Below the pieces are notes generated by a model. That model did no database searches. It was given only the letters and a program-made list of their open reading frames with translations, and had not been told where the DNA came from. Shown one piece after another: positions 1 through 10,203 of a DNA stretch of 64,000 nucleotides. How positions within the stretch are numbered: position 1 is the first letter of the stretch; every line of letters begins with the position of its first letter. Source of the stretch: a bacterium (GTDB taxonomy: Bacteria; Bacillota; Bacilli; Lactobacillales; Streptococcaceae); NCBI GenBank assembly GCA_905221385.1, contig CAJNCV010000001.1, positions 124,001 through 188,000 of the forward strand. The letters are read 5' to 3'. The translations under genes were made by a program, and so were the position numbers.

Positions 1-697
1 GACTTTAGATGATTTGATGGATCGGGGAATGGAGATTGCAGACTTTCTCGTTCCTCAGGAAAAAACCGAAGAGTTTTTCTATGCTATTTTAGATGAGTTA
101 GAGATGCCTGACAATTTCTTGGATAGTGGCATGCTGAGTTTTCGCGTGACGCCAAAACCTGATAAGGTCGACGTCTTTGTGACCAAGTCCAAGATTGATC
201 AAAATTTGGATTTTGAAGATTTGGCGGATCTACCAGACATGGAAGAATTAGCCCAAATGTCTCCGGATGAATTTCTCAAAACCTTGGAAAAGAGCATTGC
301 AGATAAGACCAAGGACGATATTGAAGCTATCCAATCTCTAGAGCAGGTCGAAGCAAAGGAAGAAGAGCAAGAGCAAACTGAAAAGGAGACTGAGAGCAGG
401 AAAGAACCTTATATCTACTATATCTTGCGTTTTACAAGTCTTGCTGACTTAGTTGCTTTTGCAAAGACAGTTAACTACCAGATGGAAACATCTGAACTCT
501 ATAAGATGAATGGACACTACTATTTGACAATCTTAGTCGATGTAGAAAATCATCCTAGTCCATATCCAGCCTGGCTCTTGGCTCGTATGCGTGAGTTTGC
601 AGACGACAGTGACATCAGTCGTTCAGTCTTGCAAGAGTATGGGCAAATCTTGATCAATCACGATGCAGTTCTCGGTCTGCAAAAGATTCGTTCATAA
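1..697 (+). CDS. mecA: MecA adaptor protein, 5' end missing
   Basis: MecA is the adaptor that delivers substrates such as the competence factor ComX to the ClpC-ClpP protease in the cytoplasm. The reading frame is open from base 2, so the start lies outside the window; about 232 residues are visible of the usual 245 or so. The visible part begins in the N-terminal substrate-binding region (LMDRGMEIADF). It continues through an acidic Glu/Gln-rich linker at roughly visible residues 105-130 and ends in the conserved C-terminal ClpC-binding domain (SPYPAWLLARMREFADDS). A clear terminator follows, so the gene is separate from hom. The internal TTG/ATG at 14-17 is not the real start. Confidence 0.95.
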   Translation, partial: TLDDLMDRGMEIADFLVPQEKTEEFFYAILDELEMPDNFLDSGMLSFRVTPKPDKVDVFVTKSKIDQNLDFEDLADLPDMEELAQMSPDEFLKTLEKSIADKTKDDIEAIQSLEQVEAKEEEQEQTEKETESRKEPYIYYILRFTSLADLVAFAKTVNYQMETSELYKMNGHYYLTILVDVENHPSPYPAWLLARMREFADDSDISRSVLQEYGQILINHDAVLGLQKIRS

Positions 698-729
698 TTT
701 TTAAAATCAATTTTCATTTATCAAGAAAG

Positions 730-754
730 ACGAATCATGGGATTCGTTTTTTCT
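730..754 (+). terminator. Rho-independent terminator after mecA
   Basis: Arms ACGAATC (730-736) and GATTCGT (741-747) are complementary and are followed by a T-rich run. It lies 33 bases after the mecA stop and fits an intrinsic terminator. Confidence 0.85.
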
Positions 755-804
755 TTACCAGACTGAAATAGTGATTTACTATAATAGGAATTTTCATAAA
801 ATTC

Positions 805-813
805 TGTTATAAT
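805..813 (+). promoter_or_regulatory. Extended -10 promoter for hom-thrB
   Basis: TGtTATAAT at 805-813 is an extended -10 box. No convincing -35 is visible, which is common for extended -10 promoters in streptococci. It lies 31 bases upstream of the hom start, which has AGGAG at 834-838. Confidence 0.7.
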
Positions 814-844
814 GGCTATATCATAAAATTTCTAGGAGACAAAC

Positions 845-2131
845 ATGACAGTTAAAATTGCTTTACTTGGATTTGGTACCGTTGCAAGTGGTGTGCCATT
901 CCTCCTAAAGGAAAATGGAGAAAAAATTGTTCAGTCAGCTCATTCAGAGATTGAAGTAGCCAAGGTATTGGTTAAGGATGAAGATGAAAAGAACCGCTTG
1001 CTTGCAGCAGGGAATGACTTTAACTTTGTGACCAATGTAGATGATATTTTAGCAGATCAAGACATTACTATTGTAGTGGAATTGATGGGGCGTATAGAAC
1101 CAGCTAAGACCTTTATCACTCGTGCCTTAGAAGCTGGGAAACACGTTGTTACTGCCAACAAGGACCTTTTGGCTGTCCATGGTGCAGAATTGTTAGAAAT
1201 TGCTAAAGAGCATAATGTAGCACTTTACTACGAAGCAGCAGTAGCTGGTGGTATTCCAATCCTTCGTACTTTGGCAAATTCATTGGCTTCTGATAAAATC
1301 ACGCGCGTTCTTGGTGTCGTAAACGGAACTTCTAACTTTATGATGACCAAGATGGTGGAAGAAGGCTGGTCTTATGATGATGCTCTTGCTGAAGCACAAA
1401 AACTAGGATTTGCAGAAAGTGATCCTACAAATGATGTGGATGGGATTGACGCAGCCTACAAGATGGTGATTTTGAGCCAATTTGCTTTTGGTATGAAGGT
1501 TGCCTTTGACGATGTAGCCCACAAGGGAATCCGTAACATCACACCAGAAGACGTGGCTGTAGCTCAAGACCTGGGCTATGTAGTGAAATTGGTTGGTTCT
1601 ATCGAGGAAACTCCTTCAGGTATTGCTGTGGAAGTAACTCCAACCTTCCTTCCTAAAGCACATCCACTTGCCAGTGTGAATGGGGCAATGAACGCAGTCT
1701 TTGTAGAATCTATCGGTATCGGTGAGTCTATGTATTACGGACCAGGTGCGGGTCAAAAACCAACTGCAACAAGTGTTGTAGCGGATATTGTCCGTATCGT
1801 TCGTCGCTTGAATGATGGTACCATCGGTAAAGCCTTCAACGAATACAGCCGTGACTTGCTCTTGGCCAAGCCTGAGGATGTCAAAGCAAATTACTACTTC
1901 TCAATCTTGGCTCCTGACTCAAAAGGTCAGGTCTTGAAATTGGCTGAAATCTTCAATGCTCAAGATATTTCCTTCAAGCAAATCCTTCAAGACGGAAAAG
2001 AGGGGGACAAGGCGCGTGTGGTCATCATTACACATAAGATCAATAAAGCGCAACTTGAGAAGGTTTCAGCTGAGTTGACCAAGGTATCAGAATTTGACCT
2101 CTTGAATAGCTTCAAGGTGCTAGGAGAATAA
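845..2131 (+). CDS. hom: Homoserine dehydrogenase
   Basis: Catalyses NAD(P)H-dependent reduction of aspartate semialdehyde to homoserine, the branch point to threonine and methionine. The 428-residue protein has the full bacterial architecture. There is a Rossmann nucleotide-binding N-terminus with GFGTVASG at residues 9-16. The catalytic/dimerisation core carries [10 protein letters not shown] and [10 protein letters not shown]. The C-terminal ACT-like regulatory tail covers about residues 350-428. The start at 845 has a good AGGAG site. thrB begins one base after the stop, so the two genes are co-transcribed and probably translationally coupled. Confidence 0.97.
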   Translation: MTVKIALLGFGTVASGVPFLLKENGEKIVQSAHSEIEVAKVLVKDEDEKNRLLAAGNDFNFVTNVDDILADQDITIVVELMGRIEPAKTFITRALEAGKHVVTANKDLLAVHGAELLEIAKEHNVALYYEAAVAGGIPILRTLANSLASDKITRVLGVVNGTSNFMMTKMVEEGWSYDDALAEAQKLGFAESDPTNDVDGIDAAYKMVILSQFAFGMKVAFDDVAHKGIRNITPEDVAVAQDLGYVVKLVGSIEETPSGIAVEVTPTFLPKAHPLASVNGAMNAVFVESIGIGESMYYGPGAGQKPTATSVVADIVRIVRRLNDGTIGKAFNEYSRDLLLAKPEDVKANYYFSILAPDSKGQVLKLAEIFNAQDISFKQILQDGKEGDKARVVIITHKINKAQLEKVSAELTKVSEFDLLNSFKVLGE

Positions 2132-2132
2132 G

Positions 2133-3002
2133 ATGAAGATTATTGTACCTGCAACCAGCGCCAATATCGGGCCAGGTTTTGACTCGGTTGGTGTAGCTGT
2201 TACCAAGTATCTTCAAATTGAAGTCTGTGAAGAACGAGATGAGTGGTTGATTGAACATCAGATTGGCAAATGGATTCCCCACGATGAGCGCAACCTTTTA
2301 CTCAAGATTGCTTTACAAATTGCGCCTGACTTGCAACCAAGACGTTTGAAAATGACCAGTGATGTTCCCTTGGCGCGTGGCTTGGGTTCTTCTAGCTCGG
2401 TTATCGTTGCTGGGATTGAACTAGCTAATCAACTGGGCAATCTCAACTTATCTAACCACGACAAATTGCAGCTGGCGACCAAGATTGAAGGACATCCTGA
2501 CAATGTGGCTCCAGCTATCTATGGAAATCTTGTTGTTGCGAGTTCTGTTGAAGGAAATGTTTCAGCGATTGTGGCTACATTCCCAGAGTGTGATTTTCTA
2601 GCTTATATTCCCAACTATGAATTGCGCACTCGCGATAGCCGTGGTGTCCTTCCTAAGAAATTGTCCTACAAGGAAGCTGTTGCAGCTAGTTCTATCGCCA
2701 ATGTGGCTGTTGCAGCCTTGTTAGCAGGAGATATGGTGACAGCTGGCCAAGCAATCGAGGGGGACCTCTTCCACGAGCGTTATCGTCAAAGTCTGGTCCG
2801 TGAATTTGCGACGATTAAGCAAGTAGCCAAAGAGAATGGTGCCTATGCAACCTATCTCTCTGGTGCCGGGCCAACAGTTATGGTCTTGGCTTCTCATGAC
2901 AAGATGCCGGCGATTAAGGCAGAATTGCAAAAGCAACCTTTCAAAGGGAAATTGCATGACCTGAAAGTTGATACTCAAGGTGTCCGTGTCGAAGCAAACT
3001 AA
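2133..3002 (+). CDS. thrB: Homoserine kinase (GHMP family)
   Basis: Phosphorylates homoserine to O-phosphohomoserine, the penultimate step of threonine synthesis. The 289-residue protein shows the GHMP-kinase signatures: N-terminal [13 protein letters not shown], the ATP-binding loop [11 protein letters not shown] (about residues 79-89) and the C-terminal motif LSGAGPTVM. The start is one base after hom, with the ribosome-binding site AGGAG inside the end of hom. This hom-thrB pair is typical of streptococci. Nothing is unusual in length or motifs. Confidence 0.97.
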   Translation: MKIIVPATSANIGPGFDSVGVAVTKYLQIEVCEERDEWLIEHQIGKWIPHDERNLLLKIALQIAPDLQPRRLKMTSDVPLARGLGSSSSVIVAGIELANQLGNLNLSNHDKLQLATKIEGHPDNVAPAIYGNLVVASSVEGNVSAIVATFPECDFLAYIPNYELRTRDSRGVLPKKLSYKEAVAASSIANVAVAALLAGDMVTAGQAIEGDLFHERYRQSLVREFATIKQVAKENGAYATYLSGAGPTVMVLASHDKMPAIKAELQKQPFKGKLHDLKVDTQGVRVEAN

Positions 3003-3101
3003 AGAATAGAAGATGGGATGGGGAAAGTCTTGATTAAAGGGCTTCCTATCCTTTTTTTGAAAAGAAGTCTAGTCAAAGAACTTGATAAAGGAGAAACGAA
3101 G

Positions 3102-4040
3102 ATGGCAGAAATTTATCTAGCAGGTGGTTGTTTTTGGGGCTTAGAGGAATATTTTTCACGAATTTCTGGAGTGCTAGCAACTAGTGTTGGCTACGCTAAT
3201 GGCCAAGTCGAAACGACCAATTACCAGCTACTCAAAGAAACAGACCATGCAGAGACTGTTCAAGTGATCTATGATGAGAAAGCAGTGTCACTCAGAGAGA
3301 TTTTGCTTTATTATTTCCGTGTTATTGATCCCTTGTCTATTAACCAGCAGGGGAATGACCGTGGTCGCCAATATCGTACTGGTATTTATTACCAAGATGA
3401 AGCAGACTTGCCAGCTATCTACACAGTGGTGCAGGAGCAGGAGCGTATGCTGGGTCGAAAGATTGCAGTAGAGGTGGAGAAACTTCGACACTACATTTTG
3501 GCTGAAGACTACCACCAAGACTATCTCAAGAAAAATCCTTCCGGTTACTGTCATATCGATGTGACCGATGCTGAGAAGCCATTGATTGACGCCTCAAATT
3601 ATGAAAAGCCTAGTCAAGAGGTGTTAAAGGAAAGCCTAACTGAAGAGTCTTACCGTGTTACACAAGAAGCTGCTACAGAGGCTCCGTTTAGTAATGCTTA
3701 TGACCAAACTTTTGAAGAGGGCATTTATGTAGACATCACGACGGGTGAGCCACTCTTTTTTGCCAAGGATAAGTTTGCCTCAGGTTGTGGTTGGCCAAGT
3801 TTTAGCCGTCCGATTTCTAAGGAATTGATTCATTACTACAAGGACTTGAGCCATGGAATGGAGCGAATCGAGGTTCGTTCTCGGTCAGGCAATGCTCACT
3901 TGGGTCATGTTTTCACAGATGGTCCTCAGGAATTAGGTGGCCTGCGTTACTGTATTAATTCTGCATCCTTGCGTTTTGTAGCCAAGGATGAGATGGAAAA
4001 AGCAGGATATGGCTATCTATTACCTTACTTAAACAAATAA
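3102..4040 (+). CDS. msrAB: Methionine sulfoxide reductase MsrA-MsrB fusion
   Basis: Repairs both S- and R-forms of oxidised methionine. I place the start at ATG 3102 ([13 protein letters not shown]). It is preceded by AAAGGAG and gives 312 residues, the normal length for the streptococcal fusion; the frame opens 28 codons earlier without a convincing site. The MsrA domain has the catalytic Cys10 in GCFWG and covers about residues 1-160. The MsrB domain has SGCGWPSF and the catalytic Cys of [11 protein letters not shown] near the C-terminus. No signal peptide or lipobox is visible, so it is the cytoplasmic version. In pneumococcus the same gene sits between thrB and the ABC pair. Confidence 0.95.
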   Translation: MAEIYLAGGCFWGLEEYFSRISGVLATSVGYANGQVETTNYQLLKETDHAETVQVIYDEKAVSLREILLYYFRVIDPLSINQQGNDRGRQYRTGIYYQDEADLPAIYTVVQEQERMLGRKIAVEVEKLRHYILAEDYHQDYLKKNPSGYCHIDVTDAEKPLIDASNYEKPSQEVLKESLTEESYRVTQEAATEAPFSNAYDQTFEEGIYVDITTGEPLFFAKDKFASGCGWPSFSRPISKELIHYYKDLSHGMERIEVRSRSGNAHLGHVFTDGPQELGGLRYCINSASLRFVAKDEMEKAGYGYLLPYLNK

Positions 4041-4051
4041 AACTGAGAGGG

Positions 4052-4070
4052 TGGGGCTTCCCACTTTCTT
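4052..4070 (+). terminator. Weak terminator after msrAB
   Basis: GTGGG (4052-4056) and CCCAC (4061-4065) form a short GC stem with a 4-base loop, followed by TTTCTTC. The tract is short, so termination may be partial. Confidence 0.45.
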
Positions 4071-4099
4071 CATTTCCAGAATAAGAATAGAAGGGATTT

Positions 4100-5824
4100 A
4101 TGAAACACTTACTATCTTACTTCAAACCCTACATTAAAGAATCAATTTTGGCACCCCTGTTCAAGCTGCTAGAAGCTGTTTTTGAACTCTTGGTTCCCAT
4201 GGTGATTGCTGGGATTGTTGACCAGTCCTTGCCTCAGAGAGATCAAGGGCACCTTTGGATGCAGATTGGCCTGCTTCTTATCTTTGCAGTGATTGGCGTT
4301 TTAGTGGCCTTGGTAGCTCAGTTTTACTCAGCCAAGGCAGCGGTTGGTTTTGCCAAGGAATTGACAGACGACCTCTATCGTCATATTCTTTCTTTACCTA
4401 AGGACAGCAGAGACCGTTTGACAACTTCTAGCTTGGTGACCCGCTTGACTTCGGATACCTACCAGATTCAGACTGGTATCAATCAATTCCTGCGCCTCTT
4501 TTTGCGAGCGCCTATTATCGTCTTTGGGGCTATCTTTATGGCCTATCGCATCTCGGCTGAGCTAACCTTCTGGTTTTTAGTTATGGTTGTCATTTTGACG
4601 ATTGTCATTGTCGGCCTATCTCGGCTGGTCAATCCTCTCTACAGTAGTCTCAGAAAGAAAACGGACCAGCTGGTTCAGGAAACGCGCCAGCAATTACAAG
4701 GCATGCGAGTTATTCGTGCTTTTGGACAAGAAAAACGAGAGTTACAAATTTTTCAAACTCTTAACCAAGTTTATGCTAGATTACAAGAAAAGACAGGTTT
4801 CTGGTCTAGTTTGTTAACACCACTGACCTATCTGATTGTCAATGGAACTCTTCTTGTCATCATCTGGCAGGGCTATATTTCAATTCAAGGAGGTTTACTC
4901 AGTCAAGGTGCCCTGATTGCCCTCATCAACTATCTCTTGCAAATTTTGGTGGAATTGGTTAAGCTCGCCATGCTGATCAATTCCCTCAACCAGTCCTACA
5001 TCTCAGCCAAGCGAATCGAGGAAGTCTTTGCTGAGACTCCAGAAGATATCCATTCGGAGTTAGAAGAAAAGCAAGCTACCGGTGATCGGATTTTGCAAGT
5101 CAAAGAATTGACCTTTACTTATCCTGATGCGGCCCAGCCTTCTCTGAGAAACATTTCCTTTGATATGAATCAAGGGCAGATCCTTGGTATCATTGGAGGA
5201 ACTGGTTCTGGTAAATCAAGTTTGGTGCAAGTCTTACTTGGACTTTATCCGGTAGACAAGGGGAGCATTGACCTTTATCGAAATGGACGTAGTCCTCGTA
5301 ATCTTGAGCAGTGGCGGTCTTGGATTGCCTATGTGCCCCAAAAGGTCGAACTCTTTAAGGGAACTATTCGTTCCAACTTGACTTTGGGTTTCAATCGAGA
5401 AGTGTCTGACCAGCAACTCTGGCAGGCCTTGGAGATTGCGCAAGCTAAGGATTTTGTCAGTGAAAAGGAAGGACTTTTGGATGCCCTAGTTGAGGGAGGA
5501 GGGCGAAATTTCTCAGGCGGACAAAAACAAAGGCTATCTATTGCCCGAGCAGTCTTGCGACAAGCTCCATTTCTCATCCTAGATGATGCGACCTCGGCCC
5601 TCGACACCATCACTGAGTCCAAGCTCTTGAAAGCTATCCGAGAGAATTTACCTAACACGAGCTTAATCTTGATTTCTCAACGAACGTCTACACTTCAGAT
5701 GGCTGACCAGATTCTCCTCTTGGAAAAAGGTGAGTTACTAGCTGTTGGCAAGCACGAGGAATTAATGAAGACTAGCCAAGTCTATCGCGAAATCAATGCA
5801 TCCCAACATGGAAAGGAGGACTAG
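4100..5824 (+). CDS. ABC exporter half-transporter, degenerate NBD subunit
   Basis: A 574-residue membrane-ATPase fusion of the type I multidrug/lipid exporter class. Six membrane segments lie in about residues 15-300 and the nucleotide-binding domain in about 330-560. Walker A is GGTGSGKSS and the signature FSGGQ is normal. However, the Walker B end reads LILDDATS, with Asp replacing the catalytic Glu, and the switch loop is SQRTS with Gln replacing His. These changes mark the degenerate-site partner of a heterodimeric exporter such as LmrCD or BmrCD. Its partner follows immediately. The substrate cannot be read from sequence. Confidence 0.9.
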   Translation: MKHLLSYFKPYIKESILAPLFKLLEAVFELLVPMVIAGIVDQSLPQRDQGHLWMQIGLLLIFAVIGVLVALVAQFYSAKAAVGFAKELTDDLYRHILSLPKDSRDRLTTSSLVTRLTSDTYQIQTGINQFLRLFLRAPIIVFGAIFMAYRISAELTFWFLVMVVILTIVIVGLSRLVNPLYSSLRKKTDQLVQETRQQLQGMRVIRAFGQEKRELQIFQTLNQVYARLQEKTGFWSSLLTPLTYLIVNGTLLVIIWQGYISIQGGLLSQGALIALINYLLQILVELVKLAMLINSLNQSYISAKRIEEVFAETPEDIHSELEEKQATGDRILQVKELTFTYPDAAQPSLRNISFDMNQGQILGIIGGTGSGKSSLVQVLLGLYPVDKGSIDLYRNGRSPRNLEQWRSWIAYVPQKVELFKGTIRSNLTLGFNREVSDQQLWQALEIAQAKDFVSEKEGLLDALVEGGGRNFSGGQKQRLSIARAVLRQAPFLILDDATSALDTITESKLLKAIRENLPNTSLILISQRTSTLQMADQILLLEKGELLAVGKHEELMKTSQVYREINASQHGKED

Positions 5825-5825
5825 C

Positions 5826-7574
5826 ATGAAACGACAAACCGCAAACCAGACGCTCAAACGTTTGGCCATAGATTTAGCAAACCATCCTTTCCTCCTTTTC
5901 CTTGCCTTTCTAGGAACTATTGCCCAAGTTGCTTTATCGATTTACCTACCTATCTTGATTGGGCAGGTCATTGACCAGGTCCTCGTAACTGGTTCTTCAC
6001 CAGTTTTTTGGCAGATTTTCATCCAGATGATTTTTGTGGTCATAGGAAATACACTGGTACAATGGGCTAATCCTCTTCTTTATAATAGTCTAATCTTCTC
6101 TTATACCAAAGACTTGCGAGAGCGAATCATTCATAAGCTCCATCGTTTACCGATTGCTTTTGTGGATCGGCAGGGCAGTGGAGAGATGGTTAGTCGTGTG
6201 ACTACAGACATAGAACAGCTGGCAGCCGGCTTGACCATGATTTTTAATCAATTTTTCATTGGCGTTTTGATGATTTTGGTTAGTATTCTAGCCATGCTCC
6301 AAATTCACCTCCTCATGACCCTCTTGGTCTTGCTGTTGACGCCGCTGTCCATGGTGATTTCACGCTTTATTGCCAAACGCTCCTATCATCTCTTCCAGAA
6401 GCAAACAGAGACGAGAGGGGTTCAGACTCAGTTGATTGAAGAGTCTCTTAGCCAGCAGACTATTATCCAGTCCTTTAATGCTCAGACAGAGTTTATCCAA
6501 AGACTGCACGAGGCGAATGCCAACTACGCAGGTTATTCTCAGTCAGCCATCTTTTATTCATCAACGGTTAATCCTTCGACTCGCTTTGTCAATGCACTCA
6601 TTTATGCACTTTTAGCTGGAGTGGGAGCCTATCGTATCATGATGGGGTCCACCTTGACTATCGGACGTTTAGTGACTTTTTTGAATTACGTCCAACAGTA
6701 CACCAAGCCCTTTAATGATATTTCTTCTGTTTTAGCTGAGTTGCAAAGTGCTCTCGCTTGCGCAGAGCGTGTCTATGCTGTCTTAGAAAGTCCTGAGGTG
6801 GCTGAAACAGGTAAGGAAGTCTTGACCAGTGACCAAGTTAAGGGAGCTATTTCCTTTAAACACGTCTCTTTCGGCTATCATCCTGAGAAGGTCTTGATTA
6901 AGGATTTATCCATTGACATTCCTGCTGGTAGCAAGGTGGCCATCGTTGGTCCTACAGGTGCTGGCAAATCAACCCTCATCAATCTCCTCATGCGTTTTTA
7001 TCCTATTAATTCAGGAGATATCTTGCTGGACGGTCGTTCCATTTACGACTATACCCGAGCGTCATTGAGACAGCAATTTGGGATGGTACTCCAAGAAACC
7101 TGGCTCAAGCAAGGGACTATTCATGATAATATTGCTTTTGGAAATCCTCAAGCCAGTCGAGAGCAGGTGATTGCTGCTGCAAAAGCAGCTAACGCAGACT
7201 TTTTCATCCAACAGTTGCCACAGGGATACGATACCAAGTTAGAAAATGCAGGAGAATCCCTCTCTGTCGGTCAGGCTCAGCTCTTGACCATCGCCCGAGT
7301 CTTTCTAGCTATTCCAAAGATTCTTATCTTAGACGAAGCGACTTCCTCCATCGATACACGGACAGAAGTTCTAGTTCAGGATGCCTTTGCCAAACTGATG
7401 AAGGGGCGCACAAGCTTTATCATTGCCCATCGTTTGTCAACAATTCAGGATGCGGACTTGATTCTTGTCTTGGTAGATGGTGATATTGTGGAGCATGGCA
7501 ATCATCAGGAGCTCATGGCTAGAAAGGGCAAGTATTACCAAATGCAAAAAGCAGCAGCTTTTAGCTCTGAATAA
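5826..7574 (+). CDS. ABC exporter half-transporter, catalytic NBD subunit
   Basis: Partner of the preceding half-transporter. The start is ATG 5826 after AAGGAGG, one base past the upstream stop. The frame opens 10 codons earlier, inside the upstream gene, which is less likely. Six membrane segments lie in roughly residues 20-300. Walker A is GPTGAGKST, Walker B LILDEATSSID keeps the catalytic Glu, and the switch loop AHRLST keeps His. The signature is LSVGQ rather than LSGGQ. The canonical ATP site therefore needs the FSGGQ loop of the first subunit, which supports an obligate heterodimer. Multidrug or lipid-like efflux is inferred from the family only. Confidence 0.9.
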   Translation: MKRQTANQTLKRLAIDLANHPFLLFLAFLGTIAQVALSIYLPILIGQVIDQVLVTGSSPVFWQIFIQMIFVVIGNTLVQWANPLLYNSLIFSYTKDLRERIIHKLHRLPIAFVDRQGSGEMVSRVTTDIEQLAAGLTMIFNQFFIGVLMILVSILAMLQIHLLMTLLVLLLTPLSMVISRFIAKRSYHLFQKQTETRGVQTQLIEESLSQQTIIQSFNAQTEFIQRLHEANANYAGYSQSAIFYSSTVNPSTRFVNALIYALLAGVGAYRIMMGSTLTIGRLVTFLNYVQQYTKPFNDISSVLAELQSALACAERVYAVLESPEVAETGKEVLTSDQVKGAISFKHVSFGYHPEKVLIKDLSIDIPAGSKVAIVGPTGAGKSTLINLLMRFYPINSGDILLDGRSIYDYTRASLRQQFGMVLQETWLKQGTIHDNIAFGNPQASREQVIAAAKAANADFFIQQLPQGYDTKLENAGESLSVGQAQLLTIARVFLAIPKILILDEATSSIDTRTEVLVQDAFAKLMKGRTSFIIAHRLSTIQDADLILVLVDGDIVEHGNHQELMARKGKYYQMQKAAAFSSE

Positions 7575-7609
7575 TCCTTTCTATTTTAAAATCTTATGGA
7601 CAAAAAAAG

Positions 7610-7638
7610 TTGCCTTTGTATGACTTTTTTGTTACAAT
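7610..7638 (+). promoter_or_regulatory. Promoter of the amidohydrolase gene
   Basis: TTGCCT (7610-7615) and TACAAT (7633-7638) are 17 bases apart, with a TG extension before the -10. It lies 36 bases upstream of the next start. Confidence 0.75.
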
Positions 7639-7674
7639 AGCTAGAAAAAATCAGGGCCTTAGAAGGAGAAAACA

Positions 7675-8934
7675 ATGAAAGTCTATCAGCATGTAAATAT
7701 CGTGACTTGTGACCAAGATTTCCATGTTTATTTGGATGGTGTCTTAGCCGTTAAGGACTCTCAAATCGTCTATGTCGGCCAAGAGGAGCCTGAGATTTTA
7801 GAGCAAGCTGAGCAGATTATAGACTATCAGGGAGCCTGGATTATGCCTGGTTTGGTTAATTGCCATACCCACTCTGCTATGACAGGCTTGCGAGGGATTC
7901 GGGATGATAGCAATCTCCACGAATGGCTCAATGACTATATCTGGCCAGCAGAAGCAGGATTTACTCCCGATATGACTACCAAGGCAGTAAAAGAAGCTCT
8001 GACAGAGATGCTCCAGTCAGGGACAACAACCTTCAACGATATGTATAATCCCAATGGAGTGGATATTGAGAGAATTTATCAGGCAGTCAAGGCATCTAAG
8101 ATGCGTTGTTATTTCTCACCGACCCTCTTTTCTTCAGAAGCAGAAACAACTGCTGAGACCATAAGGAGAACTCGAGCCATCATCGAGGAAATCTTAGGAT
8201 ATGAAAATCCAAATTTCAAGGTTATGGTAGCACCACATTCTCCCTATAGCTGTAGTAGAGACTTGCTGGAAGCAAGCTTAGATATGGCAAAAGAGCTGAA
8301 TATTCCTATCCATATTCATGTGGCGGAGACCAAGGAGGAATCAGGAATTATCCTGAAACGCTATGGCAAACGCCCCCTCGCTTTTCTAGATGAACTTGGG
8401 TGTTTAGATCATTCGTCTGTCTTTGCTCATGGGGTCGAACTAAACGAGCGAGAAATTGAACGTTTGGCAACTTCTCAAGTAGCTATAGCTCACAATCCTA
8501 TTAGTAACCTCAAACTGGCCTCAGGGATTGCTCCAATCATCCAATTGCAAAAAGCAGGGGTAGCAGTCGGCATTGCGACTGACTCAGTTGCTTCCAATAA
8601 TAATCTAGATATGTTTGAGGAAGGACGGACAGCAGCTCTTCTTCAGAAAATGAAGAGTGGAGATGCTAGCCAATTTCCTATCGAAACAGCCCTTAAAGCA
8701 CTGACAATCGAAGGATCTAAGGTTCTGGGAATGGAAAATCAGATAGGAAGTCTGGAAGTTGGCAAGCAAGCGGATTTTCTGGTTATTCAACCTAAAGGAA
8801 AAATCCATCTTCAACCTCAGGAAAATATGCTCTCTCACCTCGTTTATGCAGTCAAATCCAGTGATGTTGACGATGTTTATATCGCTGGAGAACAGGTTGT
8901 TAAGCAAGGCAAAGTTTTGACAGTAGAGATTTAA
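7675..8934 (+). CDS. Amidohydrolase, methylthioadenosine/S-adenosylhomocysteine deaminase type
   Basis: A 419-residue TRZ/ATZ-type metal-dependent deaminase. The metal site is visible as HTH in NCHTHSAMTG (about residues 61-70), a later conserved His in APHSPYS, His in HIHVAETKEE, and the catalytic Asp in GIATDSVASNN. The C-terminus has the GSLEVGKQADFLVI strand typical of amidohydrolases. Members of this family deaminate 5'-methylthioadenosine and S-adenosylhomocysteine (MtaD) or related purines, and the exact substrate is uncertain here. AAGGAG precedes the start. It is a single-gene unit between its own promoter and the ribosomal protein promoter. Confidence 0.85.
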   Translation: MKVYQHVNIVTCDQDFHVYLDGVLAVKDSQIVYVGQEEPEILEQAEQIIDYQGAWIMPGLVNCHTHSAMTGLRGIRDDSNLHEWLNDYIWPAEAGFTPDMTTKAVKEALTEMLQSGTTTFNDMYNPNGVDIERIYQAVKASKMRCYFSPTLFSSEAETTAETIRRTRAIIEEILGYENPNFKVMVAPHSPYSCSRDLLEASLDMAKELNIPIHIHVAETKEESGIILKRYGKRPLAFLDELGCLDHSSVFAHGVELNEREIERLATSQVAIAHNPISNLKLASGIAPIIQLQKAGVAVGIATDSVASNNNLDMFEEGRTAALLQKMKSGDASQFPIETALKALTIEGSKVLGMENQIGSLEVGKQADFLVIQPKGKIHLQPQENMLSHLVYAVKSSDVDDVYIAGEQVVKQGKVLTVEI

Positions 8935-8962
8935 AAAAATTCAAAAAAAGTTTGCAAAAATC

Positions 8963-8991
8963 TTGCATTCTTTTTTTGTCTATGCTATACT
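8963..8991 (+). promoter_or_regulatory. Promoter of the rplJ-rplL operon
   Basis: TTGCAT (8963-8968) and TATACT (8986-8991) are separated by exactly 17 bases, upstream of the L10 leader. Confidence 0.8.
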
Positions 8992-9002
8992 TATATATGG
9001 TT

Positions 9003-9125
9003 TGAAAAAACTGCCTAAGACAGTAGGGGAGCTCGACTCATAAAGATCCTACCGAGGACAAAACGTATCATGTAAAAAGAAGCGTATTGTACTTTCGTGT
9101 CTAGGTTTGGGCGCGTTTTTCTTTT
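9003..9125 (+). promoter_or_regulatory. Ribosomal protein L10 leader RNA
   Basis: The 5' untranslated region of rplJ carries the features of the Firmicute L10 leader: a GC-rich first part with AGTAGGGGAGCTCG and ATCCTACCGAGGAC, then a later stem ending in GGGCGCGTTTTTCTTT. Known members bind L10(L12)4 to repress the operon by feedback. The boundaries are approximate; the call rests on position before rplJ and the recognisable sequence blocks. Confidence 0.8.
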
Positions 9126-9169
9126 AGAAAAATTCCCCAAGCAAAATAATTACGGAGGTGAACACACTA

Positions 9170-9670
9170 ATGAGTGAAGCAATTATTGCTAAAAAAGCGG
9201 AACTAGTTGACGTAGTAGCTGAAAAAATGAAAGCTGCTGCATCTATCGTCGTTGTAGATGCTCGTGGTTTGACAGTTGAGCAAGATACAGTTCTTCGTCG
9301 TGAGCTTCGTGGAAGCGAAGTTGAGTATAAAGTCATTAAAAACTCAATCTTGCGTCGTGCAGCTGAAAAAGCTGGTCTTGAAGATCTTGCATCAGTATTT
9401 GTTGGACCATCTGCAGTAGCATTTTCTAACGAAGATGTTATCGCACCAGCGAAAATCTTGAACGACTTTGCTAAAAACGCTGAAGCACTTGAAATCAAAG
9501 GTGGTGCAATCGAAGGCGCTGTCGCATCTAAAGAAGAAATCGTTGCTCTTGCAACTCTTCCAAACCGCGAAGGACTTCTTTCTATGCTCCTTTCTGTACT
9601 TCAAGCGCCAGTTCGCAACGTTGCACTTGCTGTCAAAGCAGTTGCAGACAACAAAGAAGACGCAGCTTAA
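9170..9670 (+). CDS. rplJ: 50S ribosomal protein L10
   Basis: L10 forms the base of the ribosomal stalk and anchors L7/L12 dimers. The start at ATG 9170 (MSEAIIAKK) has GGAGGTGA at the right spacing and gives 166 residues, the normal streptococcal length. The earlier GTG in frame at 9158 overlaps that ribosome-binding site and is rejected. Residues [20 protein letters not shown] and the C-terminal L12-binding helix are visible. It is co-transcribed with rplL under the L10 leader. Confidence 0.97.
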   Translation: MSEAIIAKKAELVDVVAEKMKAAASIVVVDARGLTVEQDTVLRRELRGSEVEYKVIKNSILRRAAEKAGLEDLASVFVGPSAVAFSNEDVIAPAKILNDFAKNAEALEIKGGAIEGAVASKEEIVALATLPNREGLLSMLLSVLQAPVRNVALAVKAVADNKEDAA

Positions 9671-9743
9671 TCTTAAGCTACGCAGCGTAGCCTAGCTACA
9701 AAATATTATTAGAAAAATAAAAACTTATTTGGAGGAAATAACA

Positions 9744-10112
9744 ATGGCATTGAACATTGAAAACATTATTGCTGAAATTAAAGAAGCTTCAATCCTTGAA
9801 TTGAACGACCTTGTAAAAGCTATCGAAGAAGAATTTGGTGTAACTGCAGCTGCTCCTGTAGCTGTAGCTGCAGCTGGTGCTGCTGACGCTGGTGCTGCTA
9901 AAGATTCATTTGACGTTGAATTGACAGCTGCTGGTGACAAAAAAGTTGGCGTTATCAAAGTTGTACGTGAAATCACTGGTCTTGGACTTAAAGAAGCTAA
10001 AGAACTTGTTGATGGTGCACCAGGTGTCATCAAAGAAGGCGTTCCAACTGCAGAAGCTGAAGAAATCAAAGCTAAATTGGAAGAAGCTGGAGCTTCAGTT
10101 ACTCTTAAATAA
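9744..10112 (+). CDS. rplL: 50S ribosomal protein L7/L12; 3' end is the ICE attachment site
   Basis: The multicopy stalk protein that recruits translation factors. The start is ATG 9744 after GGAGGAAAT, giving 122 residues. An N-terminal dimerisation helix is followed by an Ala-rich hinge ([18 protein letters not shown]) and the C-terminal factor-binding domain with [15 protein letters not shown]. The last 15 bases, including the stop codon, are the left core repeat of the element. Insertion therefore regenerates an intact gene end, and L7/L12 is unchanged while its downstream transcription context is replaced. Confidence 0.98.
   Translation: MALNIENIIAEIKEASILELNDLVKAIEEEFGVTAAAPVAVAAAGAADAGAAKDSFDVELTAAGDKKVGVIKVVREITGLGLKEAKELVDGAPGVIKEGVPTAEAEEIKAKLEEAGASVTLK
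10098..10112 (+). repeat. attL core (15-bp direct repeat)
   Basis: GTTACTCTTAAATAA at the 3' end of rplL, including its TAA stop. An identical copy lies at 58841-58855. This matches the rplL site known for ICESa2603-type elements. Confidence 0.93.
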
Positions 10113-10203
10113 GAGGCATATACCAATTAGAATTCGGAATACTATAGTATCAGCCTTTTAGAATCGTGAACACATTTTAGAAACTGATAAATTAATTTAG
10201 TTT

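Noticed and set aside
9725..10126. Long minus-strand frame opposite rplL
   Set aside because: An alanine/serine-rich shadow caused by the codon use of rplL; no promoter or ribosome-binding site.
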